NCBI GenBank assembly: GCA_018713425.1
Contig: DVOT01000170.1
Span: forward strand, 1-39,058
Direction: 5' to 3'
Source of the DNA: Alectryocaccomicrobium faecavium
GTDB lineage: Bacteria; Bacillota; Clostridia; Christensenellales; Aristaeellaceae
DNA: 39,058 nucleotides
A program made the position numbers and the translations under genes. The notes beneath the pieces were generated by a model that saw only the letters and a program-made list of their open reading frames with translations, ran no database searches and had not been told where the DNA came from. Position 1 is the first letter of the stretch. Each line of letters begins with the position of its first letter. Positions 22,845 to 32,044 of this stretch are shown in pieces.

Positions 22845-24439
22845 GCGCGTATCTCCTTTTTTGCGGTGCGGACGCGATATTCGGCCAGGCGCGGCGAAAC
22901 ATTCAACGCGCGGGCTAGGCGGCGAACATCGATATCCTTTTCGATCAGGCCCAAGTAGCGCCAGGCGAGCAACAGGGCATGCCCATGAATGTTCCGCCCA
23001 TGGCGGCGGCGGATGCCCGCATCCAGCCAAAGGAGAAAGGCGTCGGGCGCGAGGCCTTGTAGATGCTCCAGGCCGGATTGCGCGGTGCGGATGGCGAGCA
23101 TGCGCTTGAGGGACGTGGGGGAGAAGCCGGCAAATGCGCTGCGGCAGAATGCACGCTGCGTTTTTTCTGGCAACGCCGCCAGCAAGCTCAGCAAATGCGC
23201 GCCGTTTTGCTCGGTGGCATAGCAGAAATCGTTCACCAAATCGTGTAAATGCTCCAAGGTTAGCTTCTGGCACAGAGCGGGGAAAACCTGGGCGAAAGCG
23301 TTGTTTTCCGCGCGCATCACCCAATGGAGAGCGCGGCGGAAAGCGCCGTCTTGTGCCCACGCACAGTTCAATTCCTCCGCATCCAGGGCGCAGACGGAAG
23401 AAACCAAAGCGAGATTTTGTCCGGCAGAATGCTCGCTCAAACGCCAGGTATAGGGCATGGGGCGCGGAGGTAGGGCGTCACGGATGGCGCAGTGGTAGAG
23501 TTCTTCGGCGACTGGGTCGTCGGGATGCAGGCGGGCGATGTGGTTCCAGAATTCGGCGGCCAAGCTGGCGGGCGCTCCGGCGTTGTACGCGGTGACGGCC
23601 ATCAGGTGCAGGGCAAGCGAATCGTGGGTGGAGCGGTTGAACGCGCTGAGATTGTGCCAGGGGTTCTCATCCGCCGGGCAACAGTCGGCGGGGATTTCCC
23701 CGCACATCGCTTCCGCGAGCAAGCGGAAGTTTTCGGGGCGCGTAAAGAGCTGCGAAACCAACCCATCCTGTGGGCCGACATGCAGCGTTTCGGCGGGCGG
23801 AAAAAGGGAGGGATCGCGCGGGTCGCGGCGCAATTCTTGTAGGACGGCGCGCGCCTTTCCCTGTTGTCCGCTCACGCACAGGGCCACGCATTCCATGGAG
23901 CGGTAAATGGAGGAATATTTTTTGCCGGATCGCATGCGCAGCGCTTCTAGCCACCGCAGTAGGCGGGCGGTTTCTCCGTGCAGGAGCAGCGTCCGCATAA
24001 AACGAAGCCGGTTGCTATGGCAAATCAGGGTGCGCGAAGCGCCGGTGGTTTGGGAAACGATCAGCGCCGTCTTGTGCAACGATTCCTTGGGAACGTTGGT
24101 GAGAAACCATTTGAGCGATTGCACACGGGGCAGGAGGGCGAGAAGCAGGCCCATTTCGTTGGATGTATCGATGGAAAGATACAAAAACATCAGGGGAAAG
24201 CCGAAGTGCAGCAGTCTGGGATATTCTCGGGCCAAAACATAGGTGGATTCCGCCAGACAACCGGCATTCGTCAAAAAGCGCGCCAACGCCGCGCGGTACT
24301 CGACATTGTCCTCTTCCAAACTGAGCGCGCGGCGCATCAGGCCAAGGGCGTCTAGCTGCTGACCCGCACGCCAATGTTCCAGCGCCAGGCGATGGAGTTG
24401 CGTGACGCTAGGGGCAAAAGGAATCAAAGTATCCGACAT
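22841..24439 (-). CDS. Large helical TPR-like protein of unknown function
   Basis: 532 residues. The N-terminus has a TPR-like pair (LALEHWRAGQQLDALGLMRR, then VEYRAALARFLTNAGCLAES). The middle is helical, Leu/Ala-rich and Cys-containing. The C-terminus (DIDVRRLARALNVSPRLAEY) looks like a helix-turn-helix-like unit. No catalytic motif is recognised. The start follows the Hsp33 stop directly (TAAATG), with GGGAGG at the end of the Hsp33 gene. Together with the coupled HEAT gene it may form one assembly linked to stress or protein quality control, but this is inferred from position only. Confidence 0.7.
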   Translation of the reverse strand: MSDTLIPFAPSVTQLHRLALEHWRAGQQLDALGLMRRALSLEEDNVEYRAALARFLTNAGCLAESTYVLAREYPRLLHFGFPLMFLYLSIDTSNEMGLLLALLPRVQSLKWFLTNVPKESLHKTALIVSQTTGASRTLICHSNRLRFMRTLLLHGETARLLRWLEALRMRSGKKYSSIYRSMECVALCVSGQQGKARAVLQELRRDPRDPSLFPPAETLHVGPQDGLVSQLFTRPENFRLLAEAMCGEIPADCCPADENPWHNLSAFNRSTHDSLALHLMAVTAYNAGAPASLAAEFWNHIARLHPDDPVAEELYHCAIRDALPPRPMPYTWRLSEHSAGQNLALVSSVCALDAEELNCAWAQDGAFRRALHWVMRAENNAFAQVFPALCQKLTLEHLHDLVNDFCYATEQNGAHLLSLLAALPEKTQRAFCRSAFAGFSPTSLKRMLAIRTAQSGLEHLQGLAPDAFLLWLDAGIRRRHGRNIHGHALLLAWRYLGLIEKDIDVRRLARALNVSPRLAEYRVRTAKKEIRA

Positions 24440-25318
24440 TTAAGCCTCCCGGGTTTCCAGAATATCAATCAACGACTGGATCTCTTCCGCGGTGAAAACC
24501 TGCTTTTTGTTGCAAAACGAGCAGCCAACTTCCGCGCCGCCCTGCTGGGCGAGCATATCTTTCAGTTCATCCTTGCCCAGGGAAAGCAGCGCGCGTTCCA
24601 CTCGCTCGCGCGTGCATCCGCAATGGTAGCGCACGGGCATGGCTTGTAAAATTTCCATTTCCAGGGGAGAAAGCAGCAACTGCGCCGCCTCTTGAGCGGT
24701 ACGATTTTGCAAAGTGGCCGAAATATCGGCAAACCGGCTGGCGGCCGCTTCCACGGAGGCGATCGCCGCTTCGCTGGCGCCGGGCATCATCTGCACCAAG
24801 AGTCCGCCGGCGGACAGCACTTCTTCTCCCACGAGCACGCCGAGGGAAACGAGGGAAGGCGTTTGTTCCGACGCGGTGAAGTACATGGCAAAATCTTCCG
24901 CGATTTCCCCGCTCACCAGATGCACTTGCCCCACATAGGGTTCGCGCAGGCCCATGTCCTTGATAACGGTGAGCGTTCCTTCGCTGCCGACCGCGCCGCC
25001 CACATTGAGCTTGCCGTTCCGGCGCTCCGGATCCACTTCCGGGTGTTCCACATAGCCTTTCACGGTTCCATCGGGCGCGCCGACGGACAGCAAGCGGCCC
25101 ATGGGCCCGTTGCCCCGGATGGAAACGGTGACGGAATCCGTAGGCGATTTGAGCATGGCGCCCAGCATGGCCGTACCCGTCAAAAGGCGGCCCAGCGCCG
25201 CGGTTGCGGTGCGAGAAAGATCGTGAATTTTGCGGGCCTCTTCCACCAGCGCGGCGCTTTTCACCAGCATCGCGCGCGCCTGGCCCTCCAGCAGGGAAAT
25301 TCGCAGCAATTCGTCCAT
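24440..25318 (-). CDS. hslO: Redox-regulated chaperone Hsp33
   Basis: Holdase chaperone activated by oxidation. The 292-residue length is normal. The zinc/redox centre is complete: C233-x-C235 (YHCGCTRERVERAL) and C266-x2-C269 (VGCSFCNKKQ). Other family features are GNGPMGRLLSVG, GYVEHPEVD and TASEQTPS. The start was set at ATG 25318, which gives the canonical MDELLRISLLEG N-terminus; the upstream extension is in the gap to the preceding gene. It is the fourth gene of the minus-strand operon, 11 bases after the methyltransferase gene. Confidence 0.96.
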   Translation of the reverse strand: MDELLRISLLEGQARAMLVKSAALVEEARKIHDLSRTATAALGRLLTGTAMLGAMLKSPTDSVTVSIRGNGPMGRLLSVGAPDGTVKGYVEHPEVDPERRNGKLNVGGAVGSEGTLTVIKDMGLREPYVGQVHLVSGEIAEDFAMYFTASEQTPSLVSLGVLVGEEVLSAGGLLVQMMPGASEAAIASVEAAASRFADISATLQNRTAQEAAQLLLSPLEMEILQAMPVRYHCGCTRERVERALLSLGKDELKDMLAQQGGAEVGCSFCNKKQVFTAEEIQSLIDILETREA

Positions 25319-25329
25319 AACCCAAAACC

Positions 25330-26082
25330 TCACTGTTTGATTGCAAGAAAGTGAATGCGCGCGTCCGCGTGGGTCGGGGGCGCAAAGGTTTGCCCGCCAA
25401 AAGCGCGGATGCCGGCAAACCCAGCCTCTGTCAGCCATTGTTCCAGTTCCACCGCGCTATGCGCGCGCTGGCGGTGGCGTTCATCAAAGCGGCGGTAGCG
25501 CCCATCCGCTTCGCGCACGAAGAAGGTCAACTCCATATCGAGCGTGTGCGACGCGCGATCCAGCCGGTTTTTCCAGAGATAGGCCAATTCGTCGCGCACG
25601 TCGAAAAACGGCGCGTCGCCCATCTGCTCTTCCAGCTTATAGCGCGAGGAAATGTCAAACGCCAAAGCGCCGCCTGGCTTGAGCGCCGCGTGCGCGCAAC
25701 GGAAGAAAGCGGAAGCCGCGCGCGCGGACGCGAGGTAGTTTACGGTGTCGCAGGTGGCCAGGATGGCGTCCGCCCGGCGGCCCAACTGGAGAAGCGCAAT
25801 GTCCTGGCGCACGAGCGTGAGCGGTACACCCGCCTCTCTGGCGCGCCGCGCGGCGATTTCCAGCATGTCGGGCGATTGATCCACGCCCAGCACGCGAATG
25901 CCGCGCTGGGCCAATTGTATGCCGAGCGAAGCCGTGCCACACCCGCATTCCACGAGGTAGCCCGGCCGGACGCCCGCTGACGCGAGCAGCTCGAGATAAT
26001 AATTTGCCCAGGCGGCGTAATCAAAATCTTCCGCCATCAGGCTGTCGTATACCGCCGCGAAGGAAGCGCCGTATTGCGTCAT
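25330..26082 (-). CDS. Class I SAM-dependent methyltransferase (YqeM-like)
   Basis: 250 residues with a Rossmann methyltransferase core: motif I LVECGCGTASLGIQLAQRG (about residues 43-61), acidic motif II end GVDQSPDMLEIA, motif IV ILATCDTVNYL, and post-motif GGALAFDISSRYK. The ordering and the YDSLM/YYLELL start (FAAVYDSLMAEDFDYAAWANY) match the YqeM group. Substrate unknown. Its ATG overlaps the stop of the upstream DUF624-like gene (ATGA), so both are coupled. Confidence 0.85.
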   Translation of the reverse strand: MTQYGASFAAVYDSLMAEDFDYAAWANYYLELLASAGVRPGYLVECGCGTASLGIQLAQRGIRVLGVDQSPDMLEIAARRAREAGVPLTLVRQDIALLQLGRRADAILATCDTVNYLASARAASAFFRCAHAALKPGGALAFDISSRYKLEEQMGDAPFFDVRDELAYLWKNRLDRASHTLDMELTFFVREADGRYRRFDERHRQRAHSAVELEQWLTEAGFAGIRAFGGQTFAPPTHADARIHFLAIKQ

Positions 26083-27134
26083 GCGCCCTCGCCGCCGGAC
26101 GGTTGATCCTCAGAGTTCGTTTCGGGCTTATTCTCTCCGTTTTTCGGCAAATCCTCATACCGCTGCACGGGAGGATGGCTGTAGTCCGGGCGCGGCGGCA
26201 GAGGAACATCATCCTCATCGTCGTCGTCATCGTCCGTGTCGGTGTAAATGCCCTTGTTGACGGGCGCGCCCTCAATGCGCGGATTGAGGAACCGATCGAA
26301 ACAAGCGTTGGCATAGGAAGCGTAGATAAAGCCCGTGAGCCCAAAGCCGATTACCAGGTAGAGCACGGCGACGATCGGAATGCCATAGGGAATGTACATC
26401 ACCAGGATGAAAGGCAGCAGCGCGGTTACGGCCAGCCACAATAGCGACCACGGCAAGCGCGCGACAACCATGATGGCGCAGTTGCGCACCAGTTGGCCAA
26501 ACTTCATGTCGTAGGTCACCATCATGGGGAAGATCAGCATATTGATCATCCACCACACCACCACGCATACCACCACGAACATTTGCGGGATCACGAAGAA
26601 TACGGAGTTGGTGGTGGCCATGTTGCCGTAAAACATATAGGCCACATAGCAAAGCAGCAGCGAAAGGCCGTTGATCAACCCGGCCAGCAGGCCGTATTTC
26701 CAGTTGCCCTTGACGGCGTCCTTAAAATCGCTGAACATGAAGGAATGGTCATCCCGCGCCCAGTTGCGCAGCACATACATTTCTCCCGTGGAACCGATGC
26801 CCGCGATGCCGAGGCAGGGCACCATGCCAAGCAGATAGGTGGTGAGCATGCCCGCGGTATTTTGCAAGGCAGAGGCATCTAGCGCGGCTTCCGCGCCCTC
26901 GGCGGTTTCGGCCATCAGGCCCGACGCCGCCAGGATGGCGAGCAGGTTAAAGCCCGTCCACACGATGGCCGGCAGGCAAAAGACGAGGAACAGCAGGTTT
27001 ACGCTAATGATGCCGGAAAAGCGCACGCGCAGCGTTTGAAAGAACAGTTCGCGCCGGTTTTTGGGCAGGTTTTCCACGGTGAAATCCGCTTTGCCCGCCT
27101 TGCCATAATAGTAAGAATTGAATAAGCCAGCCAT
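26079..27134 (-). CDS. DUF624/YesL-like multi-pass membrane protein
   Basis: 351 residues with about six membrane helices (for example LLFLVFCLPAIVWTGFNLL, FVVVCVVVWWMINMLIFPMM and GIPIVAVLYLVIGFGLTGFI). The N-terminal NRRELFFQTLRVRF and the FKDAVKGNWK loop resemble YesL/DUF624 proteins, which often accompany sugar transporters but have no set role. The last 55 residues are cytoplasmic, acidic and Pro-rich, including a run of Asp (DTDDDDDDEDD). ATG 27134 follows AGGAGG, 11 bases after the M20D gene. Confidence 0.75.
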   Translation of the reverse strand: MAGLFNSYYYGKAGKADFTVENLPKNRRELFFQTLRVRFSGIISVNLLFLVFCLPAIVWTGFNLLAILAASGLMAETAEGAEAALDASALQNTAGMLTTYLLGMVPCLGIAGIGSTGEMYVLRNWARDDHSFMFSDFKDAVKGNWKYGLLAGLINGLSLLLCYVAYMFYGNMATTNSVFFVIPQMFVVVCVVVWWMINMLIFPMMVTYDMKFGQLVRNCAIMVVARLPWSLLWLAVTALLPFILVMYIPYGIPIVAVLYLVIGFGLTGFIYASYANACFDRFLNPRIEGAPVNKGIYTDTDDDDDDEDDVPLPPRPDYSHPPVQRYEDLPKNGENKPETNSEDQPSGGEGA

Positions 27135-27145
27135 AGTGATTCCTC

Positions 27146-28264
27146 CTAGTCGTCGATGAGTGCGGTGAAGAGTTCCAGCGCGGGCAAGAGCGCCCGCTCG
27201 TCGAAATTGAACGTGTCGCTGTGCAGCGGGGAACGATGCGTTTCATCCCCTATTCCGGTGAAGAAGAACGCGCCGGGGAAGACCTTTTGGTATTCCGAGA
27301 AATCCTCCGCGATGGTCATGGGTTCCACGGGCAGATAGCGCTCGCCCGCCAAGCGGATAACTTTTTGCGTTTCCGCCGGGGAATTGACCACGGCGGGATA
27401 GTGCGTAGAGGGGAGAACTTGGCTCTTCGTGCCGAACATCAAGTCCGTGGCTTTTAGGCAATCGTCGATGACCGCGAAAATTTGCGAGGCCACTTCGTCG
27501 CTATACGCGCGGGTAGTGCATTCCATAAACGCCCAATCGGCCACGATATTGCGCACGTCGCCCGCCCGCACTTTGCCGATGCTGAAAATCGTGGGTTCAA
27601 AGGCGTCGATCCTGCGCTTTAAAAGGGTTTGCACATTGCTGATGAAATGCGCCATGGCTCCCACCGCGTCGCACCCCAGGTGGGGCAGCGCGCCGTGCGC
27701 GGATTTGCCCTCGATGGAAATATCCAGGCAGCCGACCATGGCCATTTCCGCTCCTTCGCGAATGCCGATGCGCCCCACTGGGAATTGCGGCATCACATGC
27801 ATGCCATAGATTTCCCGCACAGGCAGGTTTTCAAAAGCGCCCGCCTCGATCATTTTGCGCGCGCCGCCCTGGCTCTCCTCCGCGGGCTGGAACACGAGCA
27901 CCACATCGCGCCGGAGCGACGAACGGCGCGCGTGCACCGCGCGGGCGAGCGCGAGCAGCGTGGCCATGTGGCCGTCGTGCCCGCAGGCGTGCATTTGGCC
28001 CGGATGGGTGGAGGCAAACTCTAAACCGGTGTTTTCCGCAATTTCCAACGCGTCCATATCGGCGCGGAAGGCGATCGCGTCCTTTCCGCCCTCTGGCGCG
28101 CGAAAAACGTATATCATCCCATCTGCGACTTCGCGGGTTTCGTCGGGATGCAACTGGGACATTGCGGCCTGAATATAGGCGCGCGTTTTCGGCAAATCAT
28201 AGCCGATTTCGGGGATGCGGTGCAATGCGCGGCGATCCGCCACGATGGATGCCAGAGTATCGAT
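27146..28264 (-). CDS. M20D-family metallopeptidase / N-acyl-amino-acid amidohydrolase
   Basis: Dinuclear metal amidohydrolase of the IAA-amino-acid / hippurate hydrolase type. Motifs visible are LHRIPEIGYD, FRADMDALEI, HACGHDGHMATLLAL (Cys and two His ligands), the catalytic Glu pair in FQPAEESQGGARKMIEAG, and GKSAHGALPHLGCDA. The start is unusual: the expected N-terminus (xDTLASIVADRRALHRIPEIG) begins with ATC at 28264, seven bases after GGAGG, with no ATG, GTG or TTG in a useful place. The only longer reading starts at 28360, inside the promoter's -35 region, so it cannot be translated from that promoter. Using ATC gives 372 residues, close to the family's normal length. Confidence 0.85.
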   Translation of the reverse strand: MDTLASIVADRRALHRIPEIGYDLPKTRAYIQAAMSQLHPDETREVADGMIYVFRAPEGGKDAIAFRADMDALEIAENTGLEFASTHPGQMHACGHDGHMATLLALARAVHARRSSLRRDVVLVFQPAEESQGGARKMIEAGAFENLPVREIYGMHVMPQFPVGRIGIREGAEMAMVGCLDISIEGKSAHGALPHLGCDAVGAMAHFISNVQTLLKRRIDAFEPTIFSIGKVRAGDVRNIVADWAFMECTTRAYSDEVASQIFAVIDDCLKATDLMFGTKSQVLPSTHYPAVVNSPAETQKVIRLAGERYLPVEPMTIAEDFSEYQKVFPGAFFFTGIGDETHRSPLHSDTFNFDERALLPALELFTALIDD

Positions 28265-28331
28265 GGTTCTCCCTCCTGTGCTGTGGGCAATGCCGCGCGC
28301 TCGCGCGGGACTGCTTTCCAATGATTCTCTT

Positions 28332-28360
28332 ATTTTATCACATTTTTGGGGACTTGGCAA
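28332..28360 (-). promoter_or_regulatory. Promoter of the seven-gene minus-strand operon
   Basis: On the minus strand TTGCCA (28360-28355) and TAAAAT (28337-28332) are separated by 17 bases. It would transcribe the M20D gene and the six closely packed genes to the terminator at 20701-20742. Confidence 0.65.
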
Positions 28361-28510
28361 TCGGAGGAATCAAGGAATTTAACAAAAAAATTCGCGGCGC
28401 AAAGGGGAGAATTTCGTCACAATTTGGTATGCTGGTAAGGACACGGGAGTGGGCCGGGGAAGCGGCGGCAGAATCCGCCGCGCGGCTCTGGGAAACCAGG
28501 GAGGTGCCTT

Positions 28511-29158
28511 ATGCGCTATCGGGCGGTTATTTTTGATTTGGATGGAACGCTGCTGAATACGTTGCGCGATTTGCACGCGGCGGTGAACGTTGCGCTGAAA
28601 GGACAGGGCTTTGGCGAAAAGACGCTGGACGAGGTGCGCTCCTATGTGGGCAACGGCGTGCGCGTGCTGTTTGAGCGCGCCCTGCCGGAAGAAGCGCCGG
28701 AGCGTCGGGAAGCATGTGTCGCGGCTTTTAAAGAATATTATAGCAGCCATATAAACGTATATACGCGGCCTTATCCGGGAATCCTCGCTTTGTTGGAACG
28801 CCTGCAAAAAGCGGGCGTCAAAACGGGCGTTTGCTCGAACAAATTTGACGCGGCGGTGCGGCTTTTGTGCGAAGCGCATTTTGGCGCGCTTTTGGATGGA
28901 TGCATTGGCGAGGGCGCGAATATGCCAAAAAAACCCGCGCCCGACGGGTGCTTGCGCCTCATGGAAACGTGGGGCGTAGGGCGGGCGGAAACGCTGTATG
29001 TGGGCGATTCGGATGTGGACATTGCCACCGCGCGCAACGCGGGATTGGAATGTGCCAGCGTAACCTGGGGCTTTTGCCCGCGGGAAACGATGGAAGCCGC
29101 GGGCGCCGCGCGCTTTTTTGCGGACGCGCAGGCGCTGGCGGAGTATATTTTGGCGTAA
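28511..29158 (+). CDS. HAD-family phosphatase, phosphoglycolate-phosphatase type
   Basis: 215 residues. Motif I is DLDGTLLNT (residues 9-17) with the nucleophile Asp9, motif II VCSNK, motif III Lys in MPKKPAPDGC, and motif IV YVGDSDVDIATARNAG. The cap helices (YVGNGVRVLFERAL) are those of Gph/PpaX-like enzymes, which remove phosphate from small phosphorylated metabolites. ATG 28511 has GGGAGG seven bases upstream. First gene of a five-gene plus-strand set. Confidence 0.9.
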   Translation: MRYRAVIFDLDGTLLNTLRDLHAAVNVALKGQGFGEKTLDEVRSYVGNGVRVLFERALPEEAPERREACVAAFKEYYSSHINVYTRPYPGILALLERLQKAGVKTGVCSNKFDAAVRLLCEAHFGALLDGCIGEGANMPKKPAPDGCLRLMETWGVGRAETLYVGDSDVDIATARNAGLECASVTWGFCPRETMEAAGAARFFADAQALAEYILA

Positions 29159-29170
29159 ACGGAGGATGGC

Positions 29171-29950
29171 ATGCGGGAGATCACTTCAAGCCAAAATTCC
29201 GTGGTAAAAGGCATGCGGGCCCTGAAAGAGGCGCGCGTGCGCGCGCAGCAGGGGCGCATGCTCGTGGAAGGGGAAAAGATGATCCGCGAGGCGGTTTCTT
29301 GCGGGCTTACGCCTTTTGAAACGCTGATCGACGCGCAAAAACGGGAAAAATTCGCTTCCCTTGCCGCGTGGTTGGCAGGCAAAGGAGCGGAGGTGTACTT
29401 TGCGCCGGAACGCCTGATCGGCGCGGTGAGCGACACCAAAACGCCCCAGGGCGCGGTCGCGGTGTTTTCTTTGCCGGTGTTTCCTGAAGCGCCGGGCGAA
29501 AAAATCCTCGCGCTCGACGCCGTGCAGGATCCGGGCAATGTGGGTACGATTTGGCGCACGGCGGACGCAGCGGGATTTTCGGCGCTGTATTTGGGCGAGG
29601 GCAGCGCAGATCCTTATTCGCCCAAGGTGCAACGCTCAGCCATGGGCAGCGCGTTCCGGGTGCCGGTGAAGATGGGCGGCCTTGCCGGGATGTTGGCCGC
29701 ATTGAAGAAAGAGGGGTACCAGGTGGTGGCCGGCGCGCTGGACGGCGTGGATTTTGCCGCGCGCCCGGCGCTTGGCCGCCGCTTGGTCATTGTGATTGGC
29801 AACGAGGCGCGGGGCGTTTCCCCCGAAGCGCTCGCGCTGGCGGATGTAAAGTTGCGGCTGCCGATGCGCGGAGGGGCGGAGTCCCTCAACGCGGCGGTGG
29901 CGGCGGGAATTTTGATGTATGCGTTGACTGTGCTGGAGGAGGGAAAGTAA
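29171..29950 (+). CDS. SpoU-family (TrmH/RlmB-like) RNA 2'-O-methyltransferase
   Basis: 259 residues. The three SPOUT motifs are clear: DPGNVGTIWRTADAAGF (about 120-136), IGNEARGVS, and LPMRGGAESLNAAVAAGIL. An N-terminal substrate-binding domain (SSQNSVVKGMRALKEARVR) places it with YsgA/TsnR-like rRNA or tRNA methylases. In many Bacillota such a gene lies before pheST; here it lies between a phosphatase and a sugar kinase. Start at ATG 29171, preceded by GGAGG. Confidence 0.92.
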   Translation: MREITSSQNSVVKGMRALKEARVRAQQGRMLVEGEKMIREAVSCGLTPFETLIDAQKREKFASLAAWLAGKGAEVYFAPERLIGAVSDTKTPQGAVAVFSLPVFPEAPGEKILALDAVQDPGNVGTIWRTADAAGFSALYLGEGSADPYSPKVQRSAMGSAFRVPVKMGGLAGMLAALKKEGYQVVAGALDGVDFAARPALGRRLVIVIGNEARGVSPEALALADVKLRLPMRGGAESLNAAVAAGILMYALTVLEEGK

Positions 29951-30883
29951 GTGCCAGAGAAGAACGCGATTTTGGTCGGTTCCCTGAACCCGAGCATCGA
30001 TGTTACGATGGGGGTGGATTGCCTGCGCGCCGGGGGCACGAATCGCGCGCGGTTCGTGCGCGAAGACGCTGGCGGCAAGGGCGTGAACGTGGCGCGGGCG
30101 CTGAAGGCGCAGGGCGTGGAAAGCGTACGGCTGGCGGGGTTCGTGTGGCGCGAGGGTGGGAACATCCTAGAAAACGCGCTGAAGCAAACGGGCGTGGCCT
30201 GCGACTTTTGCTGGCTGGAAGGCGCCACGCGCAGGAACATCAAAATATTGGATGAGGAAAAGGCGGAAATCACGGAAGTGAACGCCAAGAGCGCGCCGGT
30301 CGCCGCGGAGGATGTACATTTTATGCGCGAAAAGTTGCTTTGCGGCGCAAAAGATGCTAAAATGGTGGTGCTCACAGGGTCGCTGCCCACGGATTGTCCG
30401 GCGGATTTCTATGCGCAAATCATCGAGGCGAGTCCCGCGCCGTGCGCGCTGGACGCGGATGGCGCGGCGCTTTTGGCGGGCGCGCGGGCAAAGCCGTTTT
30501 TGCTCAAGTGCAACGAGAAGGAACTGGGCGTGATCGCGCAGGGCGCAACGGCGCTCCAGCGCGTGCGCGCGGCGATGGATCAGGGCATATCCATCGTGTT
30601 GGCTTCCATGGGAGCGCAGGGAAGCATCCTGGCGGACGCGAGCGGCGCATGGCGCGCCGCGCCGCTCAAGTTGAACGTGCGCTCGACGGTTGGCGCGGGC
30701 GACGCCATGCTTTCCGGCTTCTTGGCGGCGTATGTGCGCGGGGAATCTGTGCGAGAAGCGTTCCGCTGGGCGGTGGCCAGCGCCTCCGCCAGCGTGGAGG
30801 GCGAGGGCACGTTTATGCCCGGTTCGGCCGAAGCGGCGCGATATTTGCCTTACATTCAAATTGAACGGTTGATGGAGTGGTAA
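29951..30883 (+). CDS. PfkB-family sugar kinase, 1-phosphofructokinase-like
   Basis: 310 residues. The N-terminal signature GGKGVNVARALKAQG (from residue 41) and the C-terminal STVGAGDAMLSGFLAAYV with catalytic base Asp251 define the family. SLNPSIDVTM at the N-terminus and the spacing to GGKG are those of FruK/LacC-type kinases, which phosphorylate fructose 1-phosphate or tagatose 6-phosphate. There is no PTS gene nearby, so the substrate stays open. GTG start, immediately after the TAA of the preceding gene, with GGAGGGAAAGTAA as ribosome site. Confidence 0.85.
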   Translation: MPEKNAILVGSLNPSIDVTMGVDCLRAGGTNRARFVREDAGGKGVNVARALKAQGVESVRLAGFVWREGGNILENALKQTGVACDFCWLEGATRRNIKILDEEKAEITEVNAKSAPVAAEDVHFMREKLLCGAKDAKMVVLTGSLPTDCPADFYAQIIEASPAPCALDADGAALLAGARAKPFLLKCNEKELGVIAQGATALQRVRAAMDQGISIVLASMGAQGSILADASGAWRAAPLKLNVRSTVGAGDAMLSGFLAAYVRGESVREAFRWAVASASASVEGEGTFMPGSAEAARYLPYIQIERLMEW

Positions 30884-30887
30884 GCAC

Positions 30888-32009
30888 ATGATAGGGATTG
30901 CAATTTTGGGCTATGGCGTGGTTGGCGCGGGCGTGGGCAAGCTGCTCACCGAGCAGGCGGGCAGGCTCTCACGTGCGGTGGGAGAAGAGATCCGGCTGAA
31001 GTACGTGGTGGACATTCGCGATGTGCCTCTTCCCGCGGGCGTGACGCTCGCCAAGGAACTGGATACGGCGCTTGCGGATGCGGACGTGCGCGTGGTGGTG
31101 GAAACCATCGGGGGCAAGGGGATTGCTTACCAATACACGCGGCGCGCGTTGGAAGCGGGCCGCCATGTGGTTTCCTCCAACAAGGAACTGGTCGCCACCC
31201 ATGGCGACGAGCTGATTCCGCTGGCGCGCCAGAAGGGCGTGCGGTATCTGTATGAAGCGGCTGTGGGCGGCGGCATTCCGGTGCTGTTCCCCATTTATGA
31301 ATTGCTGTGCGCCAGCCCCATCACGCGGGTGACTGGCATTGTAAACGGCACCACCAATTATATCCTCACGCGCATGAAAGAGGCGAACGCGAGCTTCCCG
31401 GCGGCGCTGGGGGAAGCGCGCGAACTGGGCTATCTGGAGAGCGATCCTTCCGCTGATCTGGATGGTTGGGACGCGCGCCGCAAGCTGGCCATTCTGGCGC
31501 ACGCCTGTTTTGGCGCTAAGTTGGCCGACGACGCCAAAATCCCCTTTGAGGGCATTTCCCGGATCGCCTGGGAGGACGTGAACCTGGCGGAAAAGATGGG
31601 CGCGCAGGTGAAATTGATTGCCCATGGGCGGCGCACGGCGTCCGGATGGACGGGCTGGGTCGGCCCGGCGCTCTTGCCCAACGCGCACCCGCTATGCGTG
31701 GCGCGCGACGTGTTCAACGCCATTTGCGTCACCGGCGAAGCGGTGGGCGATGTGATGTTCTATGGGCGCGGCGCGGGTTCTTTGCCCACGGCCAGCGCCG
31801 TCGTGGGGGATGTTGTACAGGTGCTCAAGCACGCTGCCCCGGTGGGCGAGAGCGTGACGGACGGCGCGGCCTTTGATAGCGCGGCGGAAGAGGGTTCGTT
31901 CTGCGCGCGCGTGGGGGCGGAATTTGTGCGTTTGGATCATGTCACGCGTGCGGAAGCCGCCGCGCGCTTTGGCGAAAACGCGGGCGCGATTTTGCGCGTG
32001 ATGGAGTAG
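30888..32009 (+). CDS. hom: Homoserine dehydrogenase (no ACT domain)
   Basis: NAD(P)-dependent reduction of aspartate semialdehyde to homoserine, for Met and Thr synthesis. The 373 residues contain the nucleotide fold LGYGVVGAGVGKLL (about residues 7-20), SNKELVATHG, the catalytic domain signature GIVNGTTNYILTRM, and LGYLESDPSADLDGWDARRK. The protein ends after the catalytic/dimerisation domain, so the C-terminal ACT regulatory domain of many bacterial enzymes is missing. Threonine feedback through that domain should therefore not occur. It follows the kinase gene by 4 bases. Confidence 0.95.
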   Translation: MIGIAILGYGVVGAGVGKLLTEQAGRLSRAVGEEIRLKYVVDIRDVPLPAGVTLAKELDTALADADVRVVVETIGGKGIAYQYTRRALEAGRHVVSSNKELVATHGDELIPLARQKGVRYLYEAAVGGGIPVLFPIYELLCASPITRVTGIVNGTTNYILTRMKEANASFPAALGEARELGYLESDPSADLDGWDARRKLAILAHACFGAKLADDAKIPFEGISRIAWEDVNLAEKMGAQVKLIAHGRRTASGWTGWVGPALLPNAHPLCVARDVFNAICVTGEAVGDVMFYGRGAGSLPTASAVVGDVVQVLKHAAPVGESVTDGAAFDSAAEEGSFCARVGAEFVRLDHVTRAEAAARFGENAGAILRVME

Positions 32010-32044
32010 CGGTACAGAGGGTTTGGAAGGGAAGGTATTGGAAA

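Noticed and set aside
22845..23360. N-terminal extension of the HEAT-repeat protein
   Set aside because: It overlaps the TPR-like gene in another frame, and the ribosome site points to ATG 22844.
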